Origin: Bacteroides sp.
GTDB taxonomy: Bacteria > Bacteroidota > Bacteroidia > Bacteroidales > Muribaculaceae
Assembly (NCBI GenBank): GCA_014803765.1
Contig: JAAVBC010000023.1
Span: 1-44,333 of the forward strand
Direction: 5' to 3'
Length of the DNA: 44,333 nt
Shown here: positions 17,023-25,817 of the stretch, piece by piece
Position numbering within the stretch: position 1 is the first letter of the stretch
How the letters are laid out: each line of letters begins with the position of its first letter
Translations under genes and position numbers: made by a program
The notes under the pieces: model-generated
Database searches by the model: none
Told to the model about the DNA's origin: nothing
What the model saw: the letters and a program-made list of their open reading frames with translations, nothing else

Positions 17023-18636
17023 ATGAAACAGATAATATACACTGCCGCACGCCTTGCTTTAGGAATGGCGGTAGGCATGGGAAGTCTGCTGACAGCATCG
17101 GCTGAGAAACTCGTGATTCTGCATACTAACGACACTCACTCCATGATTGATCCTGCATCTGACGGCATGGGAGGTGTTCTTCAGCGCAAGGCAATTATCG
17201 ACTCAGTGAGAAAGGCTGAGAAAAATGTATTGCTTGTTGATGCAGGGGATGCAGTGCAAGGGACACTCTATTTCAATTTCTTCAAAGGGGAAGTTGAGGA
17301 ACCTCTGATGAATATGATGGGATATGATGTCCAAATACTTGGCAACCATGAGTTCGACAACGGCATGGAAGCGCTTCGGAAGATGATGGATAATGTGAAG
17401 GCGGCGAAGCTCTCTGCCAACTACGACTTTACCGGCACACCCCTCGAAGGAGTGTTTGAACCATACGTCCTCAAAAAGGTAGGGGGAAAGAAGGTCGGGT
17501 TTATAGGGTTGAATATCGACCCTTCGAGCATAATCGCGGCAGATAATTATAAGGGGCTGAAATTTAAGGAGGTTATCCCCGTCGCTAATCAGACAGCTGA
17601 ATTCCTTAAGGATAAGAAGGGGTGTGACATAGTAGTCGCAGTGACTCATATCGGTGCAATAAAAGAGAACGACAAGACGATTGACTATGAACTTGCGGCA
17701 GCGTCCAAGGTTATAGATATTATAATTGGCGGGCATTCGCACACGATTATCACTCCGGGCACCACTGAGGTGGCGACTCCCGCGATTGTCAATAATGCCG
17801 AAGGGCGTCCGGTGCTGGTCTGTCAGACAGGTCGCTATGGTAAATATCTCGGCTATATTAAGATAGACCTTGATAAACTTGGCAAGGAGTCGGCAGCTGA
17901 TTTCGACAATAAACTAATTCCGGTGACCGATCGTTTTCCTGAATCTTCGTTTGATAAAAAAATGGTGGAATTCATCGCTCCCTATAAAGCGAAACTCAAG
18001 GAGGCTGATGAACACGTGATCGGATACGCTCCGGAATATATGGATGCGAATGCGCGTACAGGGAGATATGTCAATTGGGCGGGGGATTTCGCAAAATGGT
18101 ATGGCGATGTCAAGGCAGACTCCCTCAGAGCTGCCGGAGTGGAACTGCCGCGAGTGGATTTCGGCATGATGAATGTCGGAGGTATTCGCCATAATCTCTC
18201 CGCTGGAGATGTGACAGAAGGGAAGATTCTTGCTACCTTCCCATTCTCCAATCATGTAGTGCTGACACGCATAAAGGGAAAAGATTTTATTGAAGCCATG
18301 CGAGTGGCAGCCCGAAAGGGTGGGGAAGCGATAAGTGATGAGATCCGGGTTGTCAGCGATCCGGAAGGGAATCTGCTCTATGTCCTTCTCAATAATGAGG
18401 AGATGGATCCGGAGAAGGATTACTTAATGTCTACTATTGACTATCTGGCATGGGGCAATGATGATTTTGTGAGTCTGGCAAACGGAGAGATTCTTTGGCG
18501 TGATACTCTGGAGTCGGCGGCTCCGATCATGCGCTATATCGGTCAGCTGACACGTTATGGACTGCCGGTTGAAGGGGATCCGCGTGCGCGCTTCGTAAAA
18601 TATCCTCGTTCGATAGCAAATGAAGAGGGGAAATAA
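17023..18636 (+). CDS. Exported 5'-nucleotidase / UshA-type metallophosphoesterase
   Basis: A 537-residue protein with an N-terminal signal peptide (cleavage near ASA, residue 27) and both UshA-type domains. The calcineurin-like metal site is visible as HTNDTH (H34, D37, H39), LVDAGDA, GNHEFDNG at 107-114 and GGHSHT. The C-terminal substrate-binding domain has MNVGGIRHNLSAGDVTEG and AWGNDDF. Proteins of this type remove phosphate from nucleotides or UDP-sugars outside the inner membrane. In many Bacteroidota the two domains are encoded by adjacent genes, whereas here they are in one. The last 17 bases overlap the next gene, suggesting coupling with the GH3 enzyme and perhaps a shared role in scavenging. 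Confidence 0.9.
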   Translation: MKQIIYTAARLALGMAVGMGSLLTASAEKLVILHTNDTHSMIDPASDGMGGVLQRKAIIDSVRKAEKNVLLVDAGDAVQGTLYFNFFKGEVEEPLMNMMGYDVQILGNHEFDNGMEALRKMMDNVKAAKLSANYDFTGTPLEGVFEPYVLKKVGGKKVGFIGLNIDPSSIIAADNYKGLKFKEVIPVANQTAEFLKDKKGCDIVVAVTHIGAIKENDKTIDYELAAASKVIDIIIGGHSHTIITPGTTEVATPAIVNNAEGRPVLVCQTGRYGKYLGYIKIDLDKLGKESAADFDNKLIPVTDRFPESSFDKKMVEFIAPYKAKLKEADEHVIGYAPEYMDANARTGRYVNWAGDFAKWYGDVKADSLRAAGVELPRVDFGMMNVGGIRHNLSAGDVTEGKILATFPFSNHVVLTRIKGKDFIEAMRVAARKGGEAISDEIRVVSDPEGNLLYVLLNNEEMDPEKDYLMSTIDYLAWGNDDFVSLANGEILWRDTLESAAPIMRYIGQLTRYGLPVEGDPRARFVKYPRSIANEEGK

Positions 18637-19909
18637 CATTACCTTCGGCAGGGTGGCAGGAATATGGTTGCCGGCGATAGTCGGCACGATGTTCTTCGCC
18701 CTTTGCAGCTGTTCGGCAGGTAGCGGAGCGGGGGATTCAACTGCTGTCATAGAAGACACGTTGAGTGTCAGGGTAATGGAGGGGGAAGCTGACCTGACAG
18801 GGGCGGCATTGGATTATGCGGACTCTATTCTGAATCAGATGTCGGTAGAAGAGAAGGTGGGGATGATGTTCATGCCCGCCGTCTACTCAAAATCAGGGGA
18901 AGAGGACATGGGGCTTATGATGAGATACGCCCGGGAGCTTCATGTGGGAGGACTTGTGCTTTTAAAAGGGGATCTGCAAAGTGTGGCGGCTATCGCTGAC
19001 ACATTGCGTACGCTACCCGGAGCCGGATATTTTCTTGGAGTTGATGCGGAGAATGGGCTCAGGATGAGATTCCCGGATGCTCCCGAATTTCCGTGGAGTC
19101 TCGAACTCGGCAGATTGGAAGATGATCAGCTCCTATATGAATTCGGACGCGAGATAAGCAGGGAATGCAGGGAGGCGGGAATAAATATGGTGTTAGGCCC
19201 GGTGATGGATATTGTGCCCGGGGAGGGTAGTCACGGATTGATGCGTAAGCGTTCGTTAGGGAGTGATCCCAAGAGAGTGGCTGATCTTGCATTGGCTTAT
19301 GCGCGTGGCGTGGAGGATGGGAATGTGATAAGCGTGGCGAAGCATTTTCCGGGTCATGGTTCCAGCAGCGCAGACAGTCATAAGCGATTGGGAATAATCA
19401 GGAGTCCGCGAAATGTGCTTGACAGCATCGACCTCTATCCCTTCCGCAGGTATGCCGAAGAGGGATTGTCGGGGATAATGGTCGGTCACCTTTCGGTTGC
19501 GGCGCTGGATCCGGAATTGCGCCCGGCAGTGGCGTCGTCACGGATAATGAATACACTTCTGCGTGAGCAGTTGGGTTTTCGGGGGTTGATACTTACGGAT
19601 GCCCTGAATATGGAGGGCGCGATGGGGGTAAAGGGGTATCAGGCTGTTCTGGCAGGGGCAGATATAGTGATAGCGCCGACAAACACCGAGCGTGAGATAA
19701 ATGAAATGATAAAAGCTGCCGAGAGGGGAGAGCTTCCCGCGGATATTATCAATGATCGCTGCCGTCGGATTCTTTTTTATAAATATATAATGGGTGTCAA
19801 CAGCAAGGAGCGGATAGATCCGGCGACAGTAGTGGATAGAGTCGGGAGCAATGCCGACAATATCAGAGACGTCCTTCGTCGGAGTAAGAATAGTATCCTT
19901 TATAGGTGA
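18620..19909 (+). CDS. Glycoside hydrolase family 3, NagZ-like beta-N-acetylhexosaminidase lipoprotein
   Basis: A 429-residue GH3 catalytic domain after a lipoprotein-type signal (FFALCSC, cysteines 29 and 31). NagZ-type features are present: KHFPGHGSSSADSH, which contains the Asp-His acid/base dyad of the N-acetylhexosaminidase branch, and LTDALNMEGAM with the nucleophile Asp. There is no C-terminal GH3 domain, as in NagZ. It likely cleaves N-acetylglucosamine from peptidoglycan fragments or host glycans at the cell envelope. The start overlaps the nucleotidase gene by 17 bases. Its 3' end overlaps the 3' end of radC on the other strand by 47 bases, so neither gene has a separate terminator. 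Confidence 0.88.
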   Translation: MKRGNNITFGRVAGIWLPAIVGTMFFALCSCSAGSGAGDSTAVIEDTLSVRVMEGEADLTGAALDYADSILNQMSVEEKVGMMFMPAVYSKSGEEDMGLMMRYARELHVGGLVLLKGDLQSVAAIADTLRTLPGAGYFLGVDAENGLRMRFPDAPEFPWSLELGRLEDDQLLYEFGREISRECREAGINMVLGPVMDIVPGEGSHGLMRKRSLGSDPKRVADLALAYARGVEDGNVISVAKHFPGHGSSSADSHKRLGIIRSPRNVLDSIDLYPFRRYAEEGLSGIMVGHLSVAALDPELRPAVASSRIMNTLLREQLGFRGLILTDALNMEGAMGVKGYQAVLAGADIVIAPTNTEREINEMIKAAERGELPADIINDRCRRILFYKYIMGVNSKERIDPATVVDRVGSNADNIRDVLRRSKNSILYR

Positions 19910-20606
19910 TGATAAGATGGTCGAGCAGCCGGACATCTATGGCAGCCGTGCCGTTTTTCAGGCTGCGAGTTATCGTGTCGTCCTGCGGAGAGGGTTGAGT
20001 ATTGCCGGAAGGGTGATTGTGGAGCATTATCAATCCGTTGGCTTCATCAAGAATGGCTACCTTCAGGGCGGCGTTCAGATCGAATAACGAAGCGCAGGAT
20101 GAGCCGCACGTGATTTGATATTTTCCAATTACCTGATTGCGCCTGTTAAGGGTCAGAATCCATATCTGCTCCTTATTCTCATTGCTCAGTTTGCATCGCA
20201 TGAGATTATAAATGTCCTTGGATTGCCGGATTATGAAGCGGTCGGAATCTGTCTGAGATTCCTCTTCGAAATATCTTTTGGCAAGCTCCATTATGGCTTT
20301 GACCTGCCCGGCTTTAACGGGTCCCATTCCCGGGGTCATCTGAATTTCCTTTACGGAGCGTCGCATCAGCAGATGGAGCGAATTGCTATTGGCTTCGAGC
20401 AGGTTGGAGCAGATCTGTGTGATCGGACAGCCGTGAGTTCCTGTGCGTAGAATCAGGGCAAGAAGTTCGGAAGTGGAAAGGGAGTGATAGCCGAATCGTT
20501 CGGCTTTCTCACGCGGGCGGTCGCAAGGATCGAATTCCTTTACTGTCAATGCAGGGATTGATTCTTCCGCCTCCACCACATCCTCCAAATATCCATTCTC
20601 AATCAT
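19863..20606 (-). CDS. radC: RadC family protein (JAB/JAMM domain)
   Basis: A 247-residue RadC homologue. An N-terminal UPF0758-like part holds a helix-hairpin-helix (PGMGPVKAG at 92-100), and the C-terminal JAMM metal site is HNHPSG at 196-201 with D209. RadC was named for a repair phenotype later questioned. The family resembles metalloproteases or nucleases and its activity is unclear. This is a full-length chromosomal version rather than the short form carried by mobile elements. It follows the glycosyltransferase gene with one base between them, so the two are likely in one transcript with efp. Its last 47 bases are antisense to the GH3 gene. Confidence 0.92.
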   Translation of the reverse strand: MIENGYLEDVVEAEESIPALTVKEFDPCDRPREKAERFGYHSLSTSELLALILRTGTHGCPITQICSNLLEANSNSLHLLMRRSVKEIQMTPGMGPVKAGQVKAIMELAKRYFEEESQTDSDRFIIRQSKDIYNLMRCKLSNENKEQIWILTLNRRNQVIGKYQITCGSSCASLFDLNAALKVAILDEANGLIMLHNHPSGNTQPSPQDDTITRSLKNGTAAIDVRLLDHLIITYKGYYSYSDEGRL

Positions 20607-20607
20607 C

Positions 20608-21603
20608 TTATTTCCCTTTTCTCATTCTTATTTCCTGTTCTTCATCCCTTCCATGACGCAGCAGAATTTTCCATACATAGGCGCGAATGAATCCTGTGCC
20701 ATATCCGAGGAGTTGCACCAAAGAAGCTGCTACAGCAAGGGAGCCGACTTTAAGACTGCGGGTCGCAAAGATGGCTGAAATCCAGAGTGCGAGCAGATAG
20801 ATTGCGAGGGGAATCAGGAAGAGGGGCGACAATAGAATCCCGAGAATTATCAGCAGAGCGCATCCGAGTGTGAATACGGCAGGCATCCAGTGCACAAGTT
20901 TCATCGAACCCGGATAGAGAAGCTGCAGAGTGATGCGCGACATTCCGAAGACATGCACCTGACGCCAGAACTTAGCCAGATTCCCGCGGCGCTTATGAAA
21001 TACGCGAACGTCACGGAAAAGCTGAGGACTGAATCCTGCCTGTCTGATCCGGGTTGACATATCTATGTCTTCCGAAAACATTTCCCGGAATCCTCCTACT
21101 TTCTCCCAGACGCGGCGTGAGAACCCCATGTTGAATGTGCGGGGCACAAATTTCTCCATACTCACCTTACCTCCGCGTATTCCTCCTGTCGTAAGAAAAG
21201 AGGTCATGGCGAAATTTATGGCTTTCTGAGTGTCAGTGAAGGAGGAGTGTGCAGCGTCCGGACCTCCGAAGAAATCGGTGTAAGACCGGGAGAGTTCGTA
21301 TCGAAGATTCTTGAAATAGTCAGGGGGAAGGATGCAGTCGGAGTCAACGAACACGAAGTAATCGCCGGAAGCCTTCTCCATTCCATAATTTCGGGCTATG
21401 CTGCGTCCTTCATTGGATTTCGCGAAATATTGAATAGGAAAGACGGAAGCATACCGTTCTGCCTGAGCGAGGCAGGGAACGGTGCTTCCGTCTTCTACGA
21501 TTACGAGCTCAAAGCCGCGATCTTCTTGCTCGGCAAGGCTTTTCAGAAGATCTGCCACCTCATCGGGGCGATTGTAGACCGGGACTATGAGTGAGAATTT
21601 CAT
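20608..21603 (-). CDS. Glycosyltransferase family 2, membrane-associated
   Basis: A 331-residue GT-A enzyme. The nucleotide-sugar site shows VEDGS at 36-40 and the DxD motif D87-S-D89, with an ED pair at 178-179 as probable general base region. Hydrophobic segments at about 236-258, 259-280 and 288-305 anchor the C-terminus in the inner membrane. It likely transfers a sugar to a lipid-linked or envelope glycan. Donor and acceptor cannot be read from the sequence. It lies between efp (45-base gap) and radC on the same strand. Confidence 0.88.
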   Translation of the reverse strand: MKFSLIVPVYNRPDEVADLLKSLAEQEDRGFELVIVEDGSTVPCLAQAERYASVFPIQYFAKSNEGRSIARNYGMEKASGDYFVFVDSDCILPPDYFKNLRYELSRSYTDFFGGPDAAHSSFTDTQKAINFAMTSFLTTGGIRGGKVSMEKFVPRTFNMGFSRRVWEKVGGFREMFSEDIDMSTRIRQAGFSPQLFRDVRVFHKRRGNLAKFWRQVHVFGMSRITLQLLYPGSMKLVHWMPAVFTLGCALLIILGILLSPLFLIPLAIYLLALWISAIFATRSLKVGSLAVAASLVQLLGYGTGFIRAYVWKILLRHGRDEEQEIRMRKGK

Positions 21604-21648
21604 GTGATTCTGATTATGCGTGAATCAGTGTTATCAGAAGATAACGGA

Positions 21649-22215
21649 TTAAGCCTTAACGCGGCTAACGTAAGAACCGTCGCGAGTGTCAACCTCGATG
21701 AGTTCGCCTTCGTTGACGAAGAGGGGTACTCTGACTGTTGCACCTGTCTCAACCGTAGCGGGTTTGAGAGTGTTGGTTGCAGTGTCGCCCTTGATGCCGG
21801 GTTCAGTATAAGTCACCTTGAGGATAGTCTTCATCGGCATTTCTGCGTAGAGGACTGTGTTGGTGCTGGAGTCGCTGACAACTTCCACGATGTCACCTTC
21901 CTTCATGAAAGCGGAGCCGGTCACGAGATCCTTGGAGATGGGTACCTGATCGAATGTCTCCTGATTCATGAAGATGTCGTCGCCGCCATCTGTATAGAGG
22001 AACTGGTAGGGACGGCGTTCAACGCGTACATCCTCGAGCTTTTCGCCGATGTTGAAGCGGCGCTCGAGCACTCTTCCGTCGACAACGTCTTTCAGTTTTG
22101 TGCGCATGAATGTATTGCCCTTACCGGGTTTTACATGGAGGAATTCAATGCAGAAATAGAGACGGCCGTCGAGGCGGATGCAAGTGCCGTTCTTGATGTC
22201 TTGAGCGTTCATCAT
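21649..22215 (-). CDS. efp: Translation elongation factor P
   Basis: A 188-residue EF-P, which relieves ribosome stalling at polyproline. The three beta-barrel domains are present. The tip loop reads VKPGKGNTF with the Lys (residue 32 from the first Met) at the position modified in many bacteria. No modification gene is next to it. Two Met codons open the frame; the second, at 22210-22212, gives MNAQDIKNG and is an equally good start. It heads a minus-strand group with the glycosyltransferase and radC and is divergent from rpmH. Confidence 0.96.
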   Translation of the reverse strand: MMNAQDIKNGTCIRLDGRLYFCIEFLHVKPGKGNTFMRTKLKDVVDGRVLERRFNIGEKLEDVRVERRPYQFLYTDGGDDIFMNQETFDQVPISKDLVTGSAFMKEGDIVEVVSDSSTNTVLYAEMPMKTILKVTYTEPGIKGDTATNTLKPATVETGATVRVPLFVNEGELIEVDTRDGSYVSRVKA

Positions 22216-22582
22216 AACGATTTATTCTATGCTAAGTTAAATTTATAAGTTTTTATCTATTATTTTGCGCTGTCTCCTCGCTTCCCTCATCGCCAACCAT
22301 AATCGGATGCCTTATGCAGGGAGAAGAAGAGGGGGAGCTTGCTTCCGGAATTAAATCAGCTGAAACAGTATCAATGTCTGTTGATTCTCCCGAAATCACC
22401 GCAAAATTAATAAAATCCTATTAAATAGCGAAAAAATCGAAGGAATTTAATAGGTGATTGAAAAAAATACACCAATATTTTTGGCAGAAATGAAATGATT
22501 TTATAATTTTGCACTCCGAACGCGGTTCTTCACCGTGTGCAATATAAAGAACTATAGAAAATAATATAAAGCTTTATAAGAA
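22216..22582. other. Divergent intergenic region between efp and rpmH
   Basis: This 367-base stretch separates efp (minus) and rpmH (plus). It holds a clear rpmH promoter at its right end and a possible minus-strand -7 box (complement of 22402-22409, TAATTTTG) with a weak TTCG 19 bases further upstream, which would give efp a leader of about 187 bases. I see no open frame or structured RNA in the rest. Confidence 0.5.
22478..22511 (+). promoter_or_regulatory. Promoter of rpmH
   Basis: TTTTTGG at 22478-22484 and TAATTTTG at 22504-22511 are separated by 19 bases, which fits the Bacteroidota -33/-7 pattern well. The rpmH start is 71 bases downstream of the -7 box. It is the best complete promoter in the window. 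Confidence 0.75.
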
Positions 22583-22738
22583 ATGAAAAGAACTTATCAA
22601 CCCTCCAACCGTCGCAGAGTCAACAAGCATGGCTTCCGCGAGAGAATGGCTACTAAAGATGGCCGCAAGGTGTTGGCACGTCGCCGCGCAAAAGGTCGTT
22701 ATTCACTGACAGTTTCCGACTCTATCGCAAGCAAGTAA
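22583..22738 (+). CDS. rpmH: 50S ribosomal protein L34
   Basis: A 51-codon gene. The product begins [19 protein letters not shown], continues with [19 protein letters not shown], and ends with a short acidic tail. This is the universal L34 pattern of a very basic, arginine-rich peptide inserted into 23S rRNA. It has its own promoter and terminator. The usual neighbours dnaA and rnpA are not beside it, as is common in Bacteroidota. Confidence 0.97.
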   Translation: MKRTYQPSNRRRVNKHGFRERMATKDGRKVLARRRAKGRYSLTVSDSIASK

Positions 22739-22780
22739 GCTAATGAATGAGTCGGGCTTAGAAATAAGCCTTAATATATA

Positions 22781-22818
22781 AAAAATGCGTCTGATTTCTC
22801 AGGCGCATTTTTTATTTC
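22781..22818. terminator. Terminator between rpmH and the convergent small membrane protein gene
   Basis: A 14-bp stem with one G-U-type mismatch (22781-22794 with 22799-22812) has a TTTC loop, and A- and T-runs at its two ends allow it to work in both directions. A smaller hairpin (GGCTTA at 22755-22760 with TAAGCC at 22765-22770) precedes it. Confidence 0.88.
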
Positions 22819-22862
22819 TTTATCCAAGATAAGGGTCCTTGACGTTGTGACCCTTGCCGGAA

Positions 22863-23072
22863 TCAGCCATTGAAGTATCCGATGAGATCTTCACCTGTGC
22901 CGATGACGAAGAGCCAGTAGACGAGGATGATGATCAGGACAATGATTCCAAGCCAGATCCAAAGACGATTTGTCTTCGCTGTGTCATTTCTCTTTTTGTT
23001 TTTACCTTTTGCAAGCATACTTTCTGCTATTTGATCAGGAGTCTGATAATCCTTTTCTTTGTTTGAGTCCAT
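22863..23072 (-). CDS. Small single-pass membrane protein of unknown function
   Basis: A 69-residue frame. The N-terminal half is charged and lysine-rich (for example KGKNKKRND) and is followed by a strong transmembrane segment at about residues 37-58 (LWIWLGIIVLIIILVYWLFV), with a short tail outside. The basic residues before the segment predict a cytoplasmic N-terminus. I recognise no family. It ends near a bidirectional terminator and its composition resembles coding sequence, so it is probably real. The 177-base gap to dnaB holds no gene I can see. Confidence 0.6.
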   Translation of the reverse strand: MDSNKEKDYQTPDQIAESMLAKGKNKKRNDTAKTNRLWIWLGIIVLIIILVYWLFVIGTGEDLIGYFNG

Positions 23073-23249
23073 AACGCTTATGTTTTTTATAGTTTTATTT
23101 TTTTTCGTTCGATTTTAAGGATTCCGCGATCGGGATGTTTCCCTGACAGCTTAATTCCTGTTTTGATATCTTAACGAATTTTTAAAGATTATGGTTCAAA
23201 AGAAATCGGATTTTTTCAGTTTTCCTGAAAGTTAATATTTCTTTTGTTG

Positions 23250-24863
23250 TCAGAAGGGGAGTGGGGATTCGCCGGCGTCAGGGGAGAGATCGGGCATGGG
23301 ATTATTCATATCCGAGGGGGCGAAATGGAAATTGGTGGAGGCTGCCGGGTCATCAAACGGAGATCCTGCGCCGGAAGCTTTTTCCTGTTCGCGGCGGATA
23401 CTTTCATTCATCTTCGAACCTATCGGGGCATTTTTCAATGCCTGCTGTACGAGCTGATGACCTTCTTCCCAGTTTTCAAACCTTGCGAATTGCTTAACAA
23501 ACCGGAGTTTTACATCTCCTACAGCGCCCGAACGATGCTTCGCGACAATGAGTTCGGCTACGCCGCGAATATCATTGCCCTGAGCATCTTCCGTAGATTT
23601 TGTGTAATATTCCGGGCGATGAATAAAGCAGACGATATCGGCATCCTGCTCGATGGCGCCGGATTCACGCAGGTCGGAAAGCACGGGGCGTTTGTCTTCG
23701 CGTGTCTCAGTCGAGCGGTTAAGCTGCGAAAGGGCGATAATGGGAATATTGAGTTCCTTGGCGAGTCCTTTAAGAGAGCGTGAAATTGTGCTGACCTCCT
23801 GCTCACGCGAGCCGAGTTTCATGCCTGTGGCATTCATCAGCTGGAGATAGTCGATCATTATGAGCTGCACGCCGCGTTCGCGCACGAGTCGGCGCGCTTT
23901 AGTTCGCAGCTCCGTAATAGATAAGCCCGGAGTCTCATCGAGGTAGAGGGGCGCTCCGTAGACTCCGCGAAGAGTATTGTTGAGTCTGTCCCACTCTTCG
24001 TTGGATAATTGGCCGCTCTTGATTTTTTCACCCTCAAGGTCGGCAATATTGGATATCATACGCTTGATAAGCTGCACATTCGCCATCTCAAGAGTGAAGA
24101 TAGCAACGGGAATATTAAAGTCGACCGACATATTTTTTGCCATAGAGAGGACGAATGCAGTCTTGCCCATTGCCGGACGTGCGGCAATAATTATAAGGTC
24201 GGAACTCTGCCAGCCTGAGGTCATCTTGTCAAGATCGCGATAGCCGGTCTGGAGTCCGGAGAGTCCGGTCTGCGAGTTTGCGGCAATCTGAATCTGTTCG
24301 AGAGCGAGATTGAGGACGGGGTCCATCTGCGTGACTTCTCGCTTTAGCTGATTCTGGGAAATATCGAAAAGATTTCCTTCAGCCATCTGCAGAAGTTGCT
24401 CTACATCGTTGCTTTCATCGAAGGCGCTTGTCTCGATTTCCGAAGCGAAAGTTATCAATCGGCGCGCGAGATATTTCTGTGCGATAATCTTGGCGTGAAA
24501 CTCAATGTTGGCTGCCGAATAGACGCGCGATGTGAGTTCGGCAAGATGGGGCGCTCCTCCGACATCTTTGAGAGTGCCGTTCTTGCGCAGCTGGTCAGTG
24601 ACCGTCACCATATCGATGGGTCGCTGATTGAGACCCAGATTGGTGATGGCTTCGTAGATTTTCTGATTGACGGGGTCATAGAAACTGTCGGGCGTCAGAA
24701 TATCGCAGACATTCATGTAGGCGTCTTTCTCAAGCATGAGTGCGCCGAGCACGACCTCCTCCAGATCAGTGTCGCGGGGAGGGAGTTTTCCGGTCGGGTC
24801 GACCGGTTGGGATTTGCCGGATTTGAATTGTCCGGATTTATATTGTCGGTTGTTATTTTCCAT
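23250..24863 (-). CDS. dnaB: Replicative DNA helicase DnaB
   Basis: A 537-residue hexameric helicase that unwinds DNA at the replication fork. The DnaB N-terminal domain spans about residues 33-137 and the RecA-like ATPase about 195-470, with Walker A ARPAMGKT at 228-235, MIDYLQLM as Walker B and DLRESGAIEQDAD as a family element. The N-terminus carries an extra polar 25-residue tail, and the C-terminus a low-complexity, proline-rich tail of about 60 residues, which is usual for this phylum. No intein is present. It lies downstream of menA on the same strand with 69 bases between them. Confidence 0.97.
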   Translation of the reverse strand: MENNNRQYKSGQFKSGKSQPVDPTGKLPPRDTDLEEVVLGALMLEKDAYMNVCDILTPDSFYDPVNQKIYEAITNLGLNQRPIDMVTVTDQLRKNGTLKDVGGAPHLAELTSRVYSAANIEFHAKIIAQKYLARRLITFASEIETSAFDESNDVEQLLQMAEGNLFDISQNQLKREVTQMDPVLNLALEQIQIAANSQTGLSGLQTGYRDLDKMTSGWQSSDLIIIAARPAMGKTAFVLSMAKNMSVDFNIPVAIFTLEMANVQLIKRMISNIADLEGEKIKSGQLSNEEWDRLNNTLRGVYGAPLYLDETPGLSITELRTKARRLVRERGVQLIMIDYLQLMNATGMKLGSREQEVSTISRSLKGLAKELNIPIIALSQLNRSTETREDKRPVLSDLRESGAIEQDADIVCFIHRPEYYTKSTEDAQGNDIRGVAELIVAKHRSGAVGDVKLRFVKQFARFENWEEGHQLVQQALKNAPIGSKMNESIRREQEKASGAGSPFDDPAASTNFHFAPSDMNNPMPDLSPDAGESPLPF

Positions 24864-24932
24864 TCTTAAGGATTAGAGAGGAGGAGTGGATTATTCATTT
24901 TAAGTAGTTGTCGCTTAAAAAATAATAGTCAC

Positions 24933-25817
24933 TTAAAAAATAATAATATCTGCGATGCTTTCAGCAAGCAGGAGGAGGGATGCGAAAAAGAGGAGGAGGG
25001 AGGTGGATTTTAAGAGTGGATTAAGAGCGGCTCCGGAAGAAGTCCGGAGTTTCCTTTGGTTTGATGCTGCTTTAGGCAGGAATAGAAGGGGGAGAAGTAG
25101 CCAGGGAGAGCTGCCGGAAGCGGGAGCACAAAGAAGAATCAATCCAAGGATGGAGAAGATGAAATAGACGTGAGCCATACGCTCTCTCCCGAAGATTACG
25201 ACTGTAGTCCGCTTGCCGACGGCGCTGTCATCGTCCATGTCTCTGTAATTGTTTACTATCAGGACATTCGCTGCGAGCAATCCGACTCCTAATCCGACGA
25301 ATCCGGCGAGAGGGAGCGACCCGACATCGAGCCCCTGAAGCCAGGCAGTAAGCATTACAGGGATTAATCCGAAGAATATAATGACGGCGACATCCCCGAG
25401 CCCATGATGAGAAAGGGGATATGGCCCCGTGCTGTAAGCAAGAGCGAATAAAGCTATTACAATCCCGACGGGAAGAAGCCACCATCCACCCCAGATTATA
25501 AGGGTACATCCCGGGATTGCAGCCAGCAGGAGGGTCGCGAAGACTGCCAACTTCATGGCATGAGGCTTAATATCACCCTCCGTCACTCCGCGCCGGAATC
25601 CTTCGCGCCCTTTCCTGTCGAGTCCGTTTCGGAAATCGAAATATTCGTTAGCGAAGTTGGATGCGATTTGCGCGAGCAGGGCGAAGAGCATACAGCAAAG
25701 AGAGGCGCCCGGATTAAAGGCGCCTTTAAAAATTCCACAAGCAATTCCGGCTATTACTCCCGCTATGCTGACCGGGAGAGTCCGAAGTCTCATGGCTTCG
25801 ATCCATGCTTTATTCAT
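24933..25817 (-). CDS. menA: 1,4-dihydroxy-2-naphthoate polyprenyltransferase
   Basis: A 294-residue UbiA-family integral membrane enzyme that attaches the polyprenyl tail to 1,4-dihydroxy-2-naphthoate in menaquinone synthesis. The first Asp-rich site is NFANEYFDFRNGLD (residues 54-67), the second is NNYRDMDDDSAVGKRT, and about eight hydrophobic segments are visible. Menaquinone is the respiratory quinone of Bacteroidales, so the gene is expected. Its start overlaps the end of the upstream ADP-ribosylglycohydrolase-like gene by eight bases, indicating coupled translation. Confidence 0.92.
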   Translation of the reverse strand: MNKAWIEAMRLRTLPVSIAGVIAGIACGIFKGAFNPGASLCCMLFALLAQIASNFANEYFDFRNGLDRKGREGFRRGVTEGDIKPHAMKLAVFATLLLAAIPGCTLIIWGGWWLLPVGIVIALFALAYSTGPYPLSHHGLGDVAVIIFFGLIPVMLTAWLQGLDVGSLPLAGFVGLGVGLLAANVLIVNNYRDMDDDSAVGKRTTVVIFGRERMAHVYFIFSILGLILLCAPASGSSPWLLLPLLFLPKAASNQRKLRTSSGAALNPLLKSTSLLLFFASLLLLAESIADIIIF

